Assembly (NCBI RefSeq): GCF_014647795.1
Contig: NZ_BMPW01000002.1
Location: 310,001-374,000, forward strand
Length of the DNA stretch: 64,000 bases
Source of the DNA: Actinoplanes campanulatus
GTDB taxonomy: Bacteria > Actinomycetota > Actinomycetes > Mycobacteriales > Micromonosporaceae
Direction of reading: 5' to 3'
The translations under genes and the position numbers were made by a program. How positions within the stretch are numbered: position 1 is the stretch's first letter; each line of letters starts with the position of its first letter. The notes beneath the pieces are model-generated. The model was given only the letters and a program-made list of their open reading frames with translations. It was not told where the DNA came from and made no database searches. Shown piece after piece: positions 1 to 8,411 of the stretch.

Positions 1-43
1 GCGCAGGCCGGTGACGTAATCGGAAGCTGGCACGTCGCCGACC

Positions 44-1489
44 TTAACCGGCGGGCGACAGGATGGCGCGGTTTCGGCCGGCCGCCTTGGCGGCGTACAG
101 GGCCTCGTCGGCGTCGTGCAGCAGCGCCTCCGGGTCGGGGCCGACGGCGACGGCGGCACCGATCGAGACGGTCACCGACAGCAGGTCGCCGCCGATGTCG
201 ACGGGGAGGCCGGCCATCTCCTCGCGGAGACGCTCGGCGAGGGCGTAGAGCTCGCCGGGCCCGGTGTGCGGGGCCAGCACCACGAACTCCTCACCGCCGT
301 AGCGGGCGATCACGCCGCCGGCCCGGCTGCCGGCGGCCAGGCGCCGGGCCACCTCGCGCAGGACCTGGTCGCCGGCCGGATGCCCGTACCCGTCGTTGAC
401 CTTCTTGAAGTGGTCGACGTCGATGATCAGCAGGCCGACGCCGTGGCCGGCGCGGGTGGCCCGGCGGCACTCGACGGCCAGCGCCTGGGTGAAGTGCCGG
501 CGGGTGTGCAGGCCGGTCAGGCTGTCCGTGACGGCGGCCCGCCGCTGCGCCGTGACCAGGCCGTACATCCGGGCGAGCACGAGCAGGAACATGACCGCGC
601 AGGCCGCGCTGATCAGCGGCACACTGACCGGCTCGCCGCGCAGCCACTGAATGAACTGGACGCCCGGCGCCATCAGCACGGCGACGGCGAGGACGCCGAG
701 CCGGGCCGGCGACGCGTCCGGCAGGGCGGTGTCGCTGCGCTGGTCGAATCGTCGGATGCCGGGATGCAGGGCGGCCGTGCCGAGCAGCCCGAGCGAGATC
801 ATCCACATGGCGTCGAGGTACGCCTCGTCGACCGCGCCGCCGTCGGCGATGCCCTCCACCGCGTACGCCGTGTCGACGGAGAACATCAGGGTGAGGCTGC
901 TGAGGAGGAGCCAGAGCACGGGCCCGCGGGTGCCGGTGCCCATCACCAGGCGGACCGCCAGGATCAACACCATCAGATCGAGGACCGGGTACGCCGACTG
1001 CGTCAGTTTCGCGTTGAGCGGCAGCGCCGAGTCGGAGGTCAGCGGCTGGAGCACGTAGATCCAGGTGAGCAGGCCGGCGCTGATCGACACGACCAGGGCG
1101 TCGATGCCGCTCGGGATGTCCCAGCCGGGGGTGCGGCGCCGGATGAACACCAGCACGGCGGCGGAGAGCAGCAGGTAGGAGGCGAAGTACACGAGGTCGG
1201 CCGGGGTGGGCTCGAGGAAGCTGCCGAGCCAGTCGTCGCGGACCGTCATCCCGTCCGCGACGGCGTACACCGCCTGGGCCGCGGCCAGCAGGAACCAGCC
1301 GGCCCGGTGCGGTGGCCGGTGCCGGAGCGTGCCGACCAGCACGGCGATCGGCGTGCCGGCGCTGACCAGCATGTACGGCGCGATGGTCACCAGGTAGGAG
1401 GTGTCCGTCGCCCCGAGCGTCACGCGCAGGGCGACACAGAGCACCATCACACCGGTCCAGGTGAGTCCAGCCCAGAGTTCTCGTCGCAC
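44..1489 (-). CDS. Membrane-anchored GGDEF diguanylate cyclase
   Basis: Predicted to make cyclic di-GMP from two GTP at the membrane. The first ~290 of 481 residues are a run of hydrophobic helices (starting WAGLTWTGVMVLCVAL), followed by a GGDEF domain opening DSLTGLHTRRHF. The active-site loop is GGEEF at about residues 398-402, so catalysis should be intact. The segment before it reads RAGGVIARY where a product-inhibition site would have RxxD, so the I-site appears absent. The frame stays open far upstream. I chose the GTG at 1489 because the membrane region begins there and a divergent gene occupies 1628 onward. The input it senses is not evident. Confidence 0.85.
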   Translation of the reverse strand: MRRELWAGLTWTGVMVLCVALRVTLGATDTSYLVTIAPYMLVSAGTPIAVLVGTLRHRPPHRAGWFLLAAAQAVYAVADGMTVRDDWLGSFLEPTPADLVYFASYLLLSAAVLVFIRRRTPGWDIPSGIDALVVSISAGLLTWIYVLQPLTSDSALPLNAKLTQSAYPVLDLMVLILAVRLVMGTGTRGPVLWLLLSSLTLMFSVDTAYAVEGIADGGAVDEAYLDAMWMISLGLLGTAALHPGIRRFDQRSDTALPDASPARLGVLAVAVLMAPGVQFIQWLRGEPVSVPLISAACAVMFLLVLARMYGLVTAQRRAAVTDSLTGLHTRRHFTQALAVECRRATRAGHGVGLLIIDVDHFKKVNDGYGHPAGDQVLREVARRLAAGSRAGGVIARYGGEEFVVLAPHTGPGELYALAERLREEMAGLPVDIGGDLLSVTVSIGAAVAVGPDPEALLHDADEALYAAKAAGRNRAILSPAG

Positions 1490-1573
1490 GTTTAGGAAGA
1501 ATCCGGTGCCGGAGTTGCTCGTCGGGTGCGGATCCGGGGGACCTCTGGTGCCGGCGTCCCGGGCCTTACACGT

Positions 1574-1602
1574 TTGACATATGAGCGTGACAGTCTCAGT
1601 GT
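1574..1602 (+). promoter_or_regulatory. Candidate sigma-70 promoter for the glucosidase gene
   Basis: In the 138-bp divergent gap a perfect TTGACA (1574-1579) is followed after 17 bp by CAGTGT (1597-1602), a weak -10. Transcription would start about 18 nt before the ATG at 1628. This is based on sequence pattern only. Confidence 0.35.
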
Positions 1603-1627
1603 GATCGACTCCGAAGAATGACTTCGG

Positions 1628-4258
1628 ATGATGGGGGTGGGGACGGACGTGTCGGAGCGGGTACGCCTCGCACAGGCCGATTCCGGTGAGCAGCCGTGGC
1701 GCGCGTGGGGGCCGTACCTCGCCGAACGCGCCTGGGGCACGGTTCGCGAGGACTACAGCGAGCACGGTACGGCGTGGGACTACTTCCCGCACGACCACGC
1801 GCGCTCCCGGGCGTACCGGTGGAACGAGGACGGCATGGCCGGGCTCTGCGACGACCGGCAGACGTTCGCCTTCGCGCTCGCCCTGTGGAACGGCCGCGAC
1901 CCGATCCTGAAGGAGCGGATGTTCGGCCTCGGCGGGGACGGCGGCAACCACGGCGAGGACGCCAAGGACTACTGGTGGTACCAGGACTCCACACCCACCC
2001 ACTCGTGGATGCGCTGGCGCTACCACTACCCGCAGGCCGAGTTCCCGTACGACGAGCTGGTCCGGGTGAACGGGCAGCGGTCGCGCGACGAGAGTGAGTA
2101 CGAGCTGGTCGACACCGGGATCTTCGACGAGGACCGGTTCTGGGCGGTCACCGTCGACTACGCCAAGGCCGGCACCCACGACGTCTGCATCGCGGTCACC
2201 GTCGCCAACCGTGGCCCGGAACCGGCCACCCTGCACGTGCTGCCCACCCTGTGGTTCCGCAACACGTGGTCGTGGGGGCTGCCCAACCGTCCGGTCCCGG
2301 AGATCATCGGTACGCCGGGGCGGCTGTCCGGGCGGCACCGCTCACTCGGCCACATCACCCTCGACGGGCAGGGCACACCCCGCCCGCTGATGTGCGACAA
2401 CGAGACGAACGCGCAGCGGCTGTGGGGGCTGCCGGGGCGCAGCCCGTTCCCCAAGGACGGCATCAACGACCACCTGACGCTCGACATGCCGACGGTGAAC
2501 CCGGCCGGGACCGGCACCAAGGGGGCACTGCACTACCGGGTGACGCTGGGGGCGGGGGAGAGCCGTACCATCCGGCTCCGGCTCACCCAGAGCGACCGGG
2601 CGCTGCCGCCGGCCGACCTCGGCGACGGCTGGACCGCGGTGATGCGCGACCGGATGACCGAGGCCGACGAGTTCTTCGCCGAGGTGCTGCCGGAGGCGGC
2701 CACCCGCGACGAGAAGGACGTGGCCCGGCAGGCCGTCGCCGGCCTGATGTGGGGCAAGCAGTTCTACCACTTCGACGTCAAGCAGTGGCTGCACGGCGAC
2801 CCGGGCAACGCCCCACCGCCACCGGGCCGGCGCCACGGGCGCAACAACGGCTGGTGGCACATGAACAGCTTCGACGTCATCAGCATGCCGGACCCGTGGG
2901 AGTACCCCTGGTACGCCGCCTGGGACCTGGCGTTCCACTGTGTCAGCATCGCCCGAGTCGACCCGGGTTTCGCCAAGTCGCAGCTCCTGCTGCTGCTCCG
3001 CGAGTGGTACATGCACCCGAACGGGCAGATCCCGGCGTACGAGTGGTCGTTCTCGGACGTGAACCCGCCGGTGCACGCCTGGGCCGCGTTGCAGGTCTTC
3101 AAGATCGACGGTGGGCGGGACTTCGGCTTCCTGTCCCGCGTGATGCACAAGCTGCTGCTCAACTTCACCTGGTGGGTCAACCGCAAGGACGTCGGCGGCA
3201 ACAACGTCTTCGAGGGCGGCTTCCTCGGCCTGGACAACGTCGGGCCGTTCGACCGGTCGGCCGCGCTGCCGGTCGCCGGGGTGCTGGAGCAGTCCGACGG
3301 CACCGGCTGGATGGCCATGTACGCGCTCAACCTGCTCGACATGTCGATCATCCTGGCCCTGCACGACCCGGCCTACGAGGACATGGCCACCAAGTTCTTC
3401 GAGCACTTCACGTACATCGCGGAGGCGGCGTACCGGCAGGGGCTGTGGGACGAGGAGGACAGCTTCTTCTACGACGTGCTGCGCCTGCCGGACGGCCACC
3501 GGGTGCCGCTCAAGGCCCGCTCGATCGTCGGCCTGCTGCCGCTGGCCGCCACCACCCGGCTCACCTCGGAGACCCTCGACCGGCTCCCGGAGATCAACTC
3601 ACGGGTCCGGTGGATGCTGCATCACCAGGGAGAGTTCGGTGACGTGATCAGCGCCCGGCGCCTCGGCGGCGCCGACCGGCGCCGGCAGCGCCTGCTCAGC
3701 ATGGTGGGTCAGGACCAGCTGCTGCGCATTCTCGCGCGCCTGCTCGATCCCGCGGAGTTCCTTTCCCCGTACGGGCTGCGCACCCTGTCCCGCGCCCACC
3801 TGGAGAAGCCGTTCACGGTGTCGCTGGGCGGCTCCGACTTCACCGTCGGCTACGAGCCGGCCGAGAGCACCAGCGGCCTGTTCGGCGGCAACTCCAACTG
3901 GCGCGGTCCGGTGTGGATGCCGGTCAACTACCTCCTGGTCCAGGCACTGCGGGAGTTCGCCGAGTTCTACGGCGAGGACCTGAAGGCGGAGTACCCGACC
4001 GGCTCGCAGTGCAAGGCCGGGCTCACCGAGATCGCCGACGACCTGTCCCGCCGCCTGATCGGGCTGTTCGTGCCGGACGCCGAGGGCCGCCGGCCGATCT
4101 ACGGCGCCACCGAGCTGTTCCAGACGCACCCGGACTGGAAGGACCTGATCGCCTTCCCGGAGTACTTCAACGGCGACAACGGGGCCGGCCTGGGCGCCTG
4201 GCACCAGACCGGCTGGACGGCCCTGGTCGTCGACCTGATCTTCAACCTGAGGTCCTAG
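1628..4258 (+). CDS. Large cytoplasmic glucosidase, GH63/MGH1-like
   Basis: An 876-residue protein without a signal peptide. The N-terminal ~330 residues form a beta-rich domain (AWGPYLAERAWGTVREDYS near the start). The rest is an (alpha/alpha)6-barrel-like region with motifs such as NNGWWHMNSFDVISMPDPWE, AYEWSFSDVNPPVHAW and GGNSNWRGPVWMPVNYLL. This pattern is typical of bacterial glucosidases annotated as GH63 or MGH1-like, which hydrolyse alpha-glucosyl or mannosyl-type linkages. The exact substrate cannot be read from sequence. It stands alone, divergent from the diguanylate cyclase. Two adjacent ATGs lie at 1628 and 1631, and a GTG at 1649 is a possible shorter start. Confidence 0.85.
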   Translation: MMGVGTDVSERVRLAQADSGEQPWRAWGPYLAERAWGTVREDYSEHGTAWDYFPHDHARSRAYRWNEDGMAGLCDDRQTFAFALALWNGRDPILKERMFGLGGDGGNHGEDAKDYWWYQDSTPTHSWMRWRYHYPQAEFPYDELVRVNGQRSRDESEYELVDTGIFDEDRFWAVTVDYAKAGTHDVCIAVTVANRGPEPATLHVLPTLWFRNTWSWGLPNRPVPEIIGTPGRLSGRHRSLGHITLDGQGTPRPLMCDNETNAQRLWGLPGRSPFPKDGINDHLTLDMPTVNPAGTGTKGALHYRVTLGAGESRTIRLRLTQSDRALPPADLGDGWTAVMRDRMTEADEFFAEVLPEAATRDEKDVARQAVAGLMWGKQFYHFDVKQWLHGDPGNAPPPPGRRHGRNNGWWHMNSFDVISMPDPWEYPWYAAWDLAFHCVSIARVDPGFAKSQLLLLLREWYMHPNGQIPAYEWSFSDVNPPVHAWAALQVFKIDGGRDFGFLSRVMHKLLLNFTWWVNRKDVGGNNVFEGGFLGLDNVGPFDRSAALPVAGVLEQSDGTGWMAMYALNLLDMSIILALHDPAYEDMATKFFEHFTYIAEAAYRQGLWDEEDSFFYDVLRLPDGHRVPLKARSIVGLLPLAATTRLTSETLDRLPEINSRVRWMLHHQGEFGDVISARRLGGADRRRQRLLSMVGQDQLLRILARLLDPAEFLSPYGLRTLSRAHLEKPFTVSLGGSDFTVGYEPAESTSGLFGGNSNWRGPVWMPVNYLLVQALREFAEFYGEDLKAEYPTGSQCKAGLTEIADDLSRRLIGLFVPDAEGRRPIYGATELFQTHPDWKDLIAFPEYFNGDNGAGLGAWHQTGWTALVVDLIFNLRS

Positions 4259-4323
4259 ATTGCTGGTCGTCGATCAAAGTGACCTCTCCTCGGCCCGGCC
4301 GGGCCGCACTGGGGGAGGATTCG

Positions 4324-4750
4324 ATGGACGAGCGCATGATGCGACGGGCCGGTGCCGGCGTGCTGCTGGCGGCGGTGCTCGCGGCCGCGAGCGAGCTGGA
4401 GAAGACCACCTTCCGGATGAGTTCGGGCCTGGGCGGGAAGGGAACCATGACCGGCCTGATCGATCCCCGGAACAACGCCTTCGAATACGTCCTCGAGAGC
4501 ACCGCCGCCGGAAAGGAGGGTGAAGGTAGCCCAGGCGATGGGCGGGGACCCGGGAACCGCTTCCCGGCCGGCCGATGCGACGATGCCGTTCGAGGCGAGC
4601 TTCGACGACGACGGCCGGCTCGCGGACTACCGCTTCACCCCGACGGGTGCCGCGGCGCAGACGGCGGCGAAGTCCGCCACGCGGTTCTACGACTACGGCG
4701 TCCCGGTCGATGTCAAGGCCCCGCCGGCCGCGGAGATCATGACGTCCTGA
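4324..4750 (+). pseudogene. Decayed LppX/LprAFG-like lipoprotein gene
   Basis: Two fragments in different frames look like parts of one exported lipoprotein. Fragment one (ATG at 4324) has a basic hydrophobic N-terminus (MRRAGAGVLLAAVLAAASE) and then KTTFRMSSGLGGKGTMTGLID and FEYVLEST, but lacks a lipobox Cys. Fragment two, in frame +2 from about 4520, carries FEASFDDDGRLADYRF and a C-terminal YDYGVPVDVKAPPAAEIM, the usual end of LppX/LprG-type lipid-binding lipoproteins. Such proteins are about 220-260 residues. Here only about 140 codons remain and the middle is missing. Family assignment is by motif memory. The alternative is two unrelated short ORFs. Confidence 0.5.
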
Positions 4751-4762
4751 CCAGCGGCACGG

Positions 4763-5035
4763 TCACCGGGACTGGGTGACGATCACCTCGGCCACGTGGC
4801 GTAACTGCTCGTGGTCGGGGTGGAAGCCGGCGGCGATGTCCGGGTGCAGGCCGGCCCTCGCCTGCTCCAGGAGCATGCTGGTGACCTGTTCGACGCTCTC
4901 CCCGGCGTACCGCTCGCGGACCTTGACGGTCGCGGCCTGGAGAGCGGAACTGAGCTGGTCCTCCAGGGGACCGCGCAGTTTCTCCTCCACCGGGTTCAGC
5001 GTGCGGGGGTCGAGAGTGACGTGCGGCTCGGCCAA
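4763..5035 (-). CDS. Conserved-looking small hypothetical protein
   Basis: About 90 residues, soluble and mostly helical with a neutral composition (NPVEEKLRGPLEDQLSSAL; SVEQVTSMLLEQARAGLHPD). I do not recognise a family. I chose the TTG at 5035 because GGAGGGG sits 6 nt upstream of it. The ATG at 5080, 15 codons earlier, has no properly spaced ribosome site. Normal third-position GC supports a real gene. It converges on the decayed lipoprotein gene. Confidence 0.6.
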   Translation of the reverse strand: MAEPHVTLDPRTLNPVEEKLRGPLEDQLSSALQAATVKVRERYAGESVEQVTSMLLEQARAGLHPDIAAGFHPDHEQLRHVAEVIVTQSR

Positions 5036-5121
5036 GGTTCCCCTCCGGAGGTCGGCGACGCCAGCCGGATACCCGTCCATCCGGCGCCGGTAAACCCGCG
5101 GGGATCACCTCCGCCCGCCTT

Positions 5122-5361
5122 TCACCTCGAAGAGGTAGCCGATTCGAGGAGGGTGGTGATGGCGCCCCAGATCGCCTGGTTCTCCTCGTACCCCGTCCGT
5201 CCCGCTCGCGCACGGCGTCGCCCTCCACACAAAGCCTCCACCAGTCGCAACGCCCACCTCGACGTGGCCTGCACGTCCCCGGACCGCTCGGGCGTGCCGG
5301 TGTCCCTCGCCCGCCGTGCTGTCCTTGGCTGCGGCTCCTCATCCGCCGAGCCGTCTGTCAC
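5122..5361 (-). CDS. Possible small hypothetical protein
   Basis: An open frame of 79 codons from a GTG at 5361, ending in a plausible helical tail (GYEENQAIWGAITTLLESATSSR). The composition is Arg- and Ala-rich and no family is recognised. A 13-bp hairpin lies 8 nt upstream of the start. It could block translation or be a terminator, so the gene is uncertain. Between 5400 and 5584 there is only low-complexity GTG/GGG-rich sequence with no convincing gene. Confidence 0.3.
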   Translation of the reverse strand: MTDGSADEEPQPRTARRARDTGTPERSGDVQATSRWALRLVEALCGGRRRARAGRTGYEENQAIWGAITTLLESATSSR

Positions 5362-5368
5362 CACGGCC

Positions 5369-5399
5369 CCTCTCACCCGCCCGGCCGGCGGGTGAGAGG
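5369..5399. terminator. Perfect 13-bp hairpin
   Basis: CCTCTCACCCGCC (5369-5381) pairs with GGCGGGTGAGAGG (5387-5399) around a 5-nt loop. No T-run follows on either strand. It may be a factor-dependent terminator or a structured leader of the small gene at 5122-5361. Confidence 0.4.
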
Positions 5400-5584
5400 C
5401 GGTGGCCGCGCACGGTCGCGGTGTCGTGTGCGTGGGTCGTGGTGATGGTGGTGGCAGTGGCGCACGGGGGCGGGGTTGTGTGCGCTGGGTGAGGGGGATT
5501 GGCGGTGAGGGGCGGGGGCCGGGGCACGGGGTCGGTGGCCCAAGGTGAGGCTCTCGATCTCCTTGGACCACCGACACTGTTTCG

Positions 5585-7399
5585 CTACCCGGGAAGGGCC
5601 GGGCTAACCACGTCGGACAGAAGCGGTGGCAGAAGCTCGCGGAGCACGTCGACGCCGTCGCGGCTGAGGACCGACTCGGGGTGGAACTGGACGCCCGCGA
5701 AGCCGGGGCCGCGCAGCGCGTGCACCGTACGGTCCGACGGGTCGACGGCCAGCTCGACCGGCCCGTACGGCGACGCCGCCACCGGCTCGTCCGACACCGC
5801 CGAGAAGCTGGAGTAGAAGCCGACCCGCCGGACCGTCCCGAACAGGTCGACCTCCCGGGCCAGACCCTGGTAGGGCGAGTCCCGCCGGGCCAGCGACAGT
5901 CCCAGCAGCGAGGCCAGGATCTGCTGCCCGAGACAGACCGCGAACAGCGGCCGCCGCGCCTCGAGCGCCTCCCCGGCGAGCCGGTGCAGGGCCGCCATCT
6001 TGGGGTCGGCCAGGTTCGAGGGGTCGCCGGGCCCGGGACCGAACACCAGCAGGTCGCCCTCCGGCAGCGTGGTCACCGACGTCCACGGCAGCAGGGTGAC
6101 CCGCAGGCCGAGGGCCTTGAGCTGGTGGGCGAGCATGGCGGTGAACGTGTCCTCGGCGTCGACGATCACCGCGTGCCGGCCGGCCAGCGACGGCACGGTC
6201 AGCGCGCCCGGCGCCCGGGAGTCGAGCCAGAACCGGGCCAGCTCGTCGTTGCGGGCGGCCAGCAGTTCGCGTACCTCCGCTGTCTGCGCCGTACCCCGTA
6301 CCGGAAGGGGTTGTGAAGGGACCGCGCCCAGCGCGGAGAGCAGGCCGGCCGCCTTGGTGTGGGTCTCCGCCACCTCGCCCGCCGCTGTCGAATGGCGGAC
6401 CAGCGTGGCCCCGACCGGGACGCGCAGCGAGCCGTCGGGGGAGATCTCCGCGGTGCGGATGAGGATCGGCGCGTCCAGCGTCTGCCGGCCCTGCTCGTCG
6501 TGGTCGAGCAGGGCGAGCACGCCGGCGTAGTAGCGGCGGCCGCGGCGCTCGTGCCGGGCGATGACCCGGCAGGCGTTCTCGATCGGGCTGCCGGTGACGG
6601 TCGGCGCGAACATGGTCTCCCGCAGCACGTCCCGGACGTCCAGCGAACCGTGCCCGGCCAGCAGGTACTCGGTGTGGGTGAGGCGGGCCATCTCCTTGAG
6701 GTAGGGGCCGGCCACCTGGCCGCCGTGTTCGGCGACCGTGGCCATCATCTTGAGCTCCTCGTCGAGGACCATGTAGAGCTCCTCGATCTCCTTCGGGTCG
6801 CGCAGGAAGTCGAGCAGGCCCGGGTAGCCGCCGTCGTTGCGGTAGGTGCCGCTGATCGGGTTCATCATGGTGACCCCGTCGGTGACGCTGACGTGCCGTT
6901 CCGGGGTGGCGCCGACCAGGATCCGCTCCCCGGTGTCGACCAGGAACGTCCAGTAGGTGCCCTGCTCCCCGGTGAGCAGCCGGCCGAACGCGGCCCGCGC
7001 CGCGGCGAGCGGATCGCCCTCGACCGTGGCCTCGTAGACCCGGTGGATGACGAAGTTGGCGCCCTCGCCGTGCCCGATCTCGTCGCGCAGCACCTCCTCG
7101 ACGATCCGGCCGTACTCGTCGTCGGACAGGTCGAAGCCGCCGTCGCGCAGGGTCAGCGGCCCGGGCGGGAACGCGTCCAGGGGTTCTCTGCCGGCCGAGC
7201 GGACCAGCAGGCACTCCAGCGGGGCGCCGTCGTCGACGCAGTCGAAACCGCGTTCGCCGATCTGCCGGTAGGGGATCACCGCGAGCACCGGTGTGCCGGG
7301 ATGCAGCGGGATGTCGGCGAGCGTGGGGACGGTGACGACGTCCCCGGTCAGCACCTCGACGTGGTCGGCGCCGTCACGGTGGAGCAGGGCGAAGGGCAT
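5585..7399 (-). CDS. trpEG: Fused anthranilate synthase (components I and II)
   Basis: Converts chorismate plus glutamine to anthranilate, the first step of tryptophan synthesis. The 604 residues comprise a chorismate-binding MST domain (about 100-390; GATPERHVSV, NPISGTYRNDG, HTEYLLAGHG) and a C-terminal class I glutamine amidotransferase with FGPGPGDPSN, nucleophile Cys489 in AVCLGQQ, and His573/Glu575 in QFHPES. This fused layout is shared with PhzE-type aminodeoxyisochorismate synthases. The Trp-Trp leader just upstream argues for anthranilate and tryptophan control. The ATG at 7399 follows AAAGAGGA at good spacing. An in-frame extension to 7483 would read through the attenuator and is rejected. 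Confidence 0.9.
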   Translation of the reverse strand: MPFALLHRDGADHVEVLTGDVVTVPTLADIPLHPGTPVLAVIPYRQIGERGFDCVDDGAPLECLLVRSAGREPLDAFPPGPLTLRDGGFDLSDDEYGRIVEEVLRDEIGHGEGANFVIHRVYEATVEGDPLAAARAAFGRLLTGEQGTYWTFLVDTGERILVGATPERHVSVTDGVTMMNPISGTYRNDGGYPGLLDFLRDPKEIEELYMVLDEELKMMATVAEHGGQVAGPYLKEMARLTHTEYLLAGHGSLDVRDVLRETMFAPTVTGSPIENACRVIARHERRGRRYYAGVLALLDHDEQGRQTLDAPILIRTAEISPDGSLRVPVGATLVRHSTAAGEVAETHTKAAGLLSALGAVPSQPLPVRGTAQTAEVRELLAARNDELARFWLDSRAPGALTVPSLAGRHAVIVDAEDTFTAMLAHQLKALGLRVTLLPWTSVTTLPEGDLLVFGPGPGDPSNLADPKMAALHRLAGEALEARRPLFAVCLGQQILASLLGLSLARRDSPYQGLAREVDLFGTVRRVGFYSSFSAVSDEPVAASPYGPVELAVDPSDRTVHALRGPGFAGVQFHPESVLSRDGVDVLRELLPPLLSDVVSPALPG

Positions 7400-7450
7400 C
7401 GGGTCCTCTTTCGGTCGAGGACCGCCGGCCGAGGACCGGCCCACGAGAAA

Positions 7451-7473
7451 CGGCCGCCTCGGAGAGGCGGCCG
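7451..7473 (-). terminator. Attenuator hairpin of the trpEG leader
   Basis: On the minus strand CGGCCGCCTC-TCC-GAGGCGGCCG forms a perfect 10-bp stem with a 3-nt loop, followed by TTTCTC. It lies between the Trp leader peptide and the trpEG start. The competing sequence CCGGCGGCC (7496-7504), immediately after the leader stop codon, is complementary to the 5' arm of the terminator. It can form an antiterminator when the ribosome stalls on the Trp codons. CCACC just before the hairpin can pair with the tandem Trp codons as the third alternative. Confidence 0.75.
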
Positions 7474-7504
7474 CGGTGGTCAAGCGCGGGAAAGGGGCCG
7501 CCGG

Positions 7505-7540
7505 TCAGGCGGGCCACCACATGGTCGATTTCGCGCGCAT
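7505..7540 (-). CDS. trpL: Tryptophan leader peptide (MRAKSTMWWPA)
   Basis: ATG at 7540 to TGA at 7505 encodes 11 residues with two adjacent Trp codons, followed by a classic terminator/antiterminator region before trpEG. Low charged tRNA-Trp would stall the ribosome at Trp-Trp and favour antitermination. The ATG has no clear Shine-Dalgarno sequence (it follows AAGCTTCCCGGC). Weak leader sites are not unusual, or the transcript could begin close to the ATG. A trp attenuator before a fused anthranilate synthase is, to my knowledge, known from Streptomyces venezuelae. Confidence 0.75.
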   Translation of the reverse strand: MRAKSTMWWPA

Positions 7541-7617
7541 GCCGGGAAGCTTACGGCCGGGTGGCCGGTCGCGCCAGACCCGTCAGGCGTACGGCGTACG
7601 GCCGACGGGTCCGGCAC

Positions 7618-7851
7618 TCAGCCGGCGAAAGCGAGCCGGACGGCGTCCCGGGCCCAGGCCATCCGTCCGATGGCACAGTCCGGGTGCTCGCCGTACTCCT
7701 GGGCGACGATCTCGGCGCAGCCGGACTCGCCGAGTTGGTCGACCATGGTGGAAACGGCTGTCCGGATCACTTCCGGAGTCGGCTCCTGGGAGCGCTGCAC
7801 GTATGAGGCGAAGAGCGCTTCACTCCGTACGTCGTCGATTACGGCGTTCAT
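7618..7851 (-). CDS. Small hypothetical protein
   Basis: A 77-residue soluble protein (MNAVIDDVRSEALFASYVQ...; Cys at CAEIVAQEY and DCAIGR). No family is recognised. The ATG at 7851 has a strong ribosome site, GGGAGGAACG, at ideal spacing, so the gene is probably real. It lies divergent from the receiver gene at 8034 and upstream of the trpEG leader, but does not look co-functional with it. Confidence 0.65.
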   Translation of the reverse strand: MNAVIDDVRSEALFASYVQRSQEPTPEVIRTAVSTMVDQLGESGCAEIVAQEYGEHPDCAIGRMAWARDAVRLAFAG

Positions 7852-8033
7852 CGTTCCTCCCAGTCGTTCGAGTTGCGCGGTGGTTGTCTTCGGTACAGCA
7901 CACCGGCCACGGGATGCATTGCCGGTCGCACCCGGGTTGCGGGAAGGTTGCAGACCGAACTTCCGAGAACTACCTACATACCAGCTTTTATCGGTATAGC
8001 GTGCGAGCGCAAATCGATGATCGGGGGAGCCGC

Positions 8034-8411
8034 GTGACGACCGTCCTGGTGGCCGAGGACGACGCCGACATCCGTGACCTGGTGGCCTTCAAGCTGGAGC
8101 AGGCCGGGCTGGAGGTGCTCTCGGTCGGCGACGGGCAGGCGGCCGTGGAGACGGCACAGGCCCGGCATCCCGAGCTGGCCGTGCTCGACGTGTCGATGCC
8201 GGGGCTCTCCGGCATCGACGTCTGCCGGATGCTGCGGGCGGATCCGGCGACCGCCGGCACGGTGATCATCATGATCACCGCCCGGGTCCAGGAGCAGGAC
8301 GTGGAGGGCGGGTTCGGCGCCGGGGCCGACGACTACGTGACCAAGCCGTTCAGCCCGCGCGAGCTGGTCTCCCGGATCCAGGAGCTGCTCGCGCGGGCTG
8401 AACGTCAGTAG
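8034..8411 (+). CDS. Stand-alone response-regulator receiver protein
   Basis: A 125-residue CheY-like protein with no output domain. It has acidic pocket Asp9/Asp10 (VAEDDADIRD), phospho-acceptor Asp52 (AVLDVSMPG), Thr82 (MITAR) and Lys104 (VTKPFSPRE), so it should be phosphorylatable. The GTG start is preceded by GGGGGAGCCGC. No histidine kinase is adjacent, so the partner lies elsewhere. Its 3' end overlaps the convergent GH3 gene by 7 bp (8405-8411). Confidence 0.85.
   Translation: MTTVLVAEDDADIRDLVAFKLEQAGLEVLSVGDGQAAVETAQARHPELAVLDVSMPGLSGIDVCRMLRADPATAGTVIIMITARVQEQDVEGGFGAGADDYVTKPFSPRELVSRIQELLARAERQ

Noticed and set aside
1-43. Gene fragment at the window start
   Set aside because: Too short to judge; no motif visible beyond the diguanylate cyclase stop codon.
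44-2338. Single 764-codon frame covering the diguanylate cyclase and part of the glucosidase gene
   Set aside because: Upstream of 1489 the frame is antisense to the glucosidase and has shadow-type Arg/Pro/His composition.
5585-7399. Reading the fused synthase as a phenazine (PhzE) gene
   Set aside because: No other phz genes are nearby, and a Trp-Trp leader attenuator precedes it.
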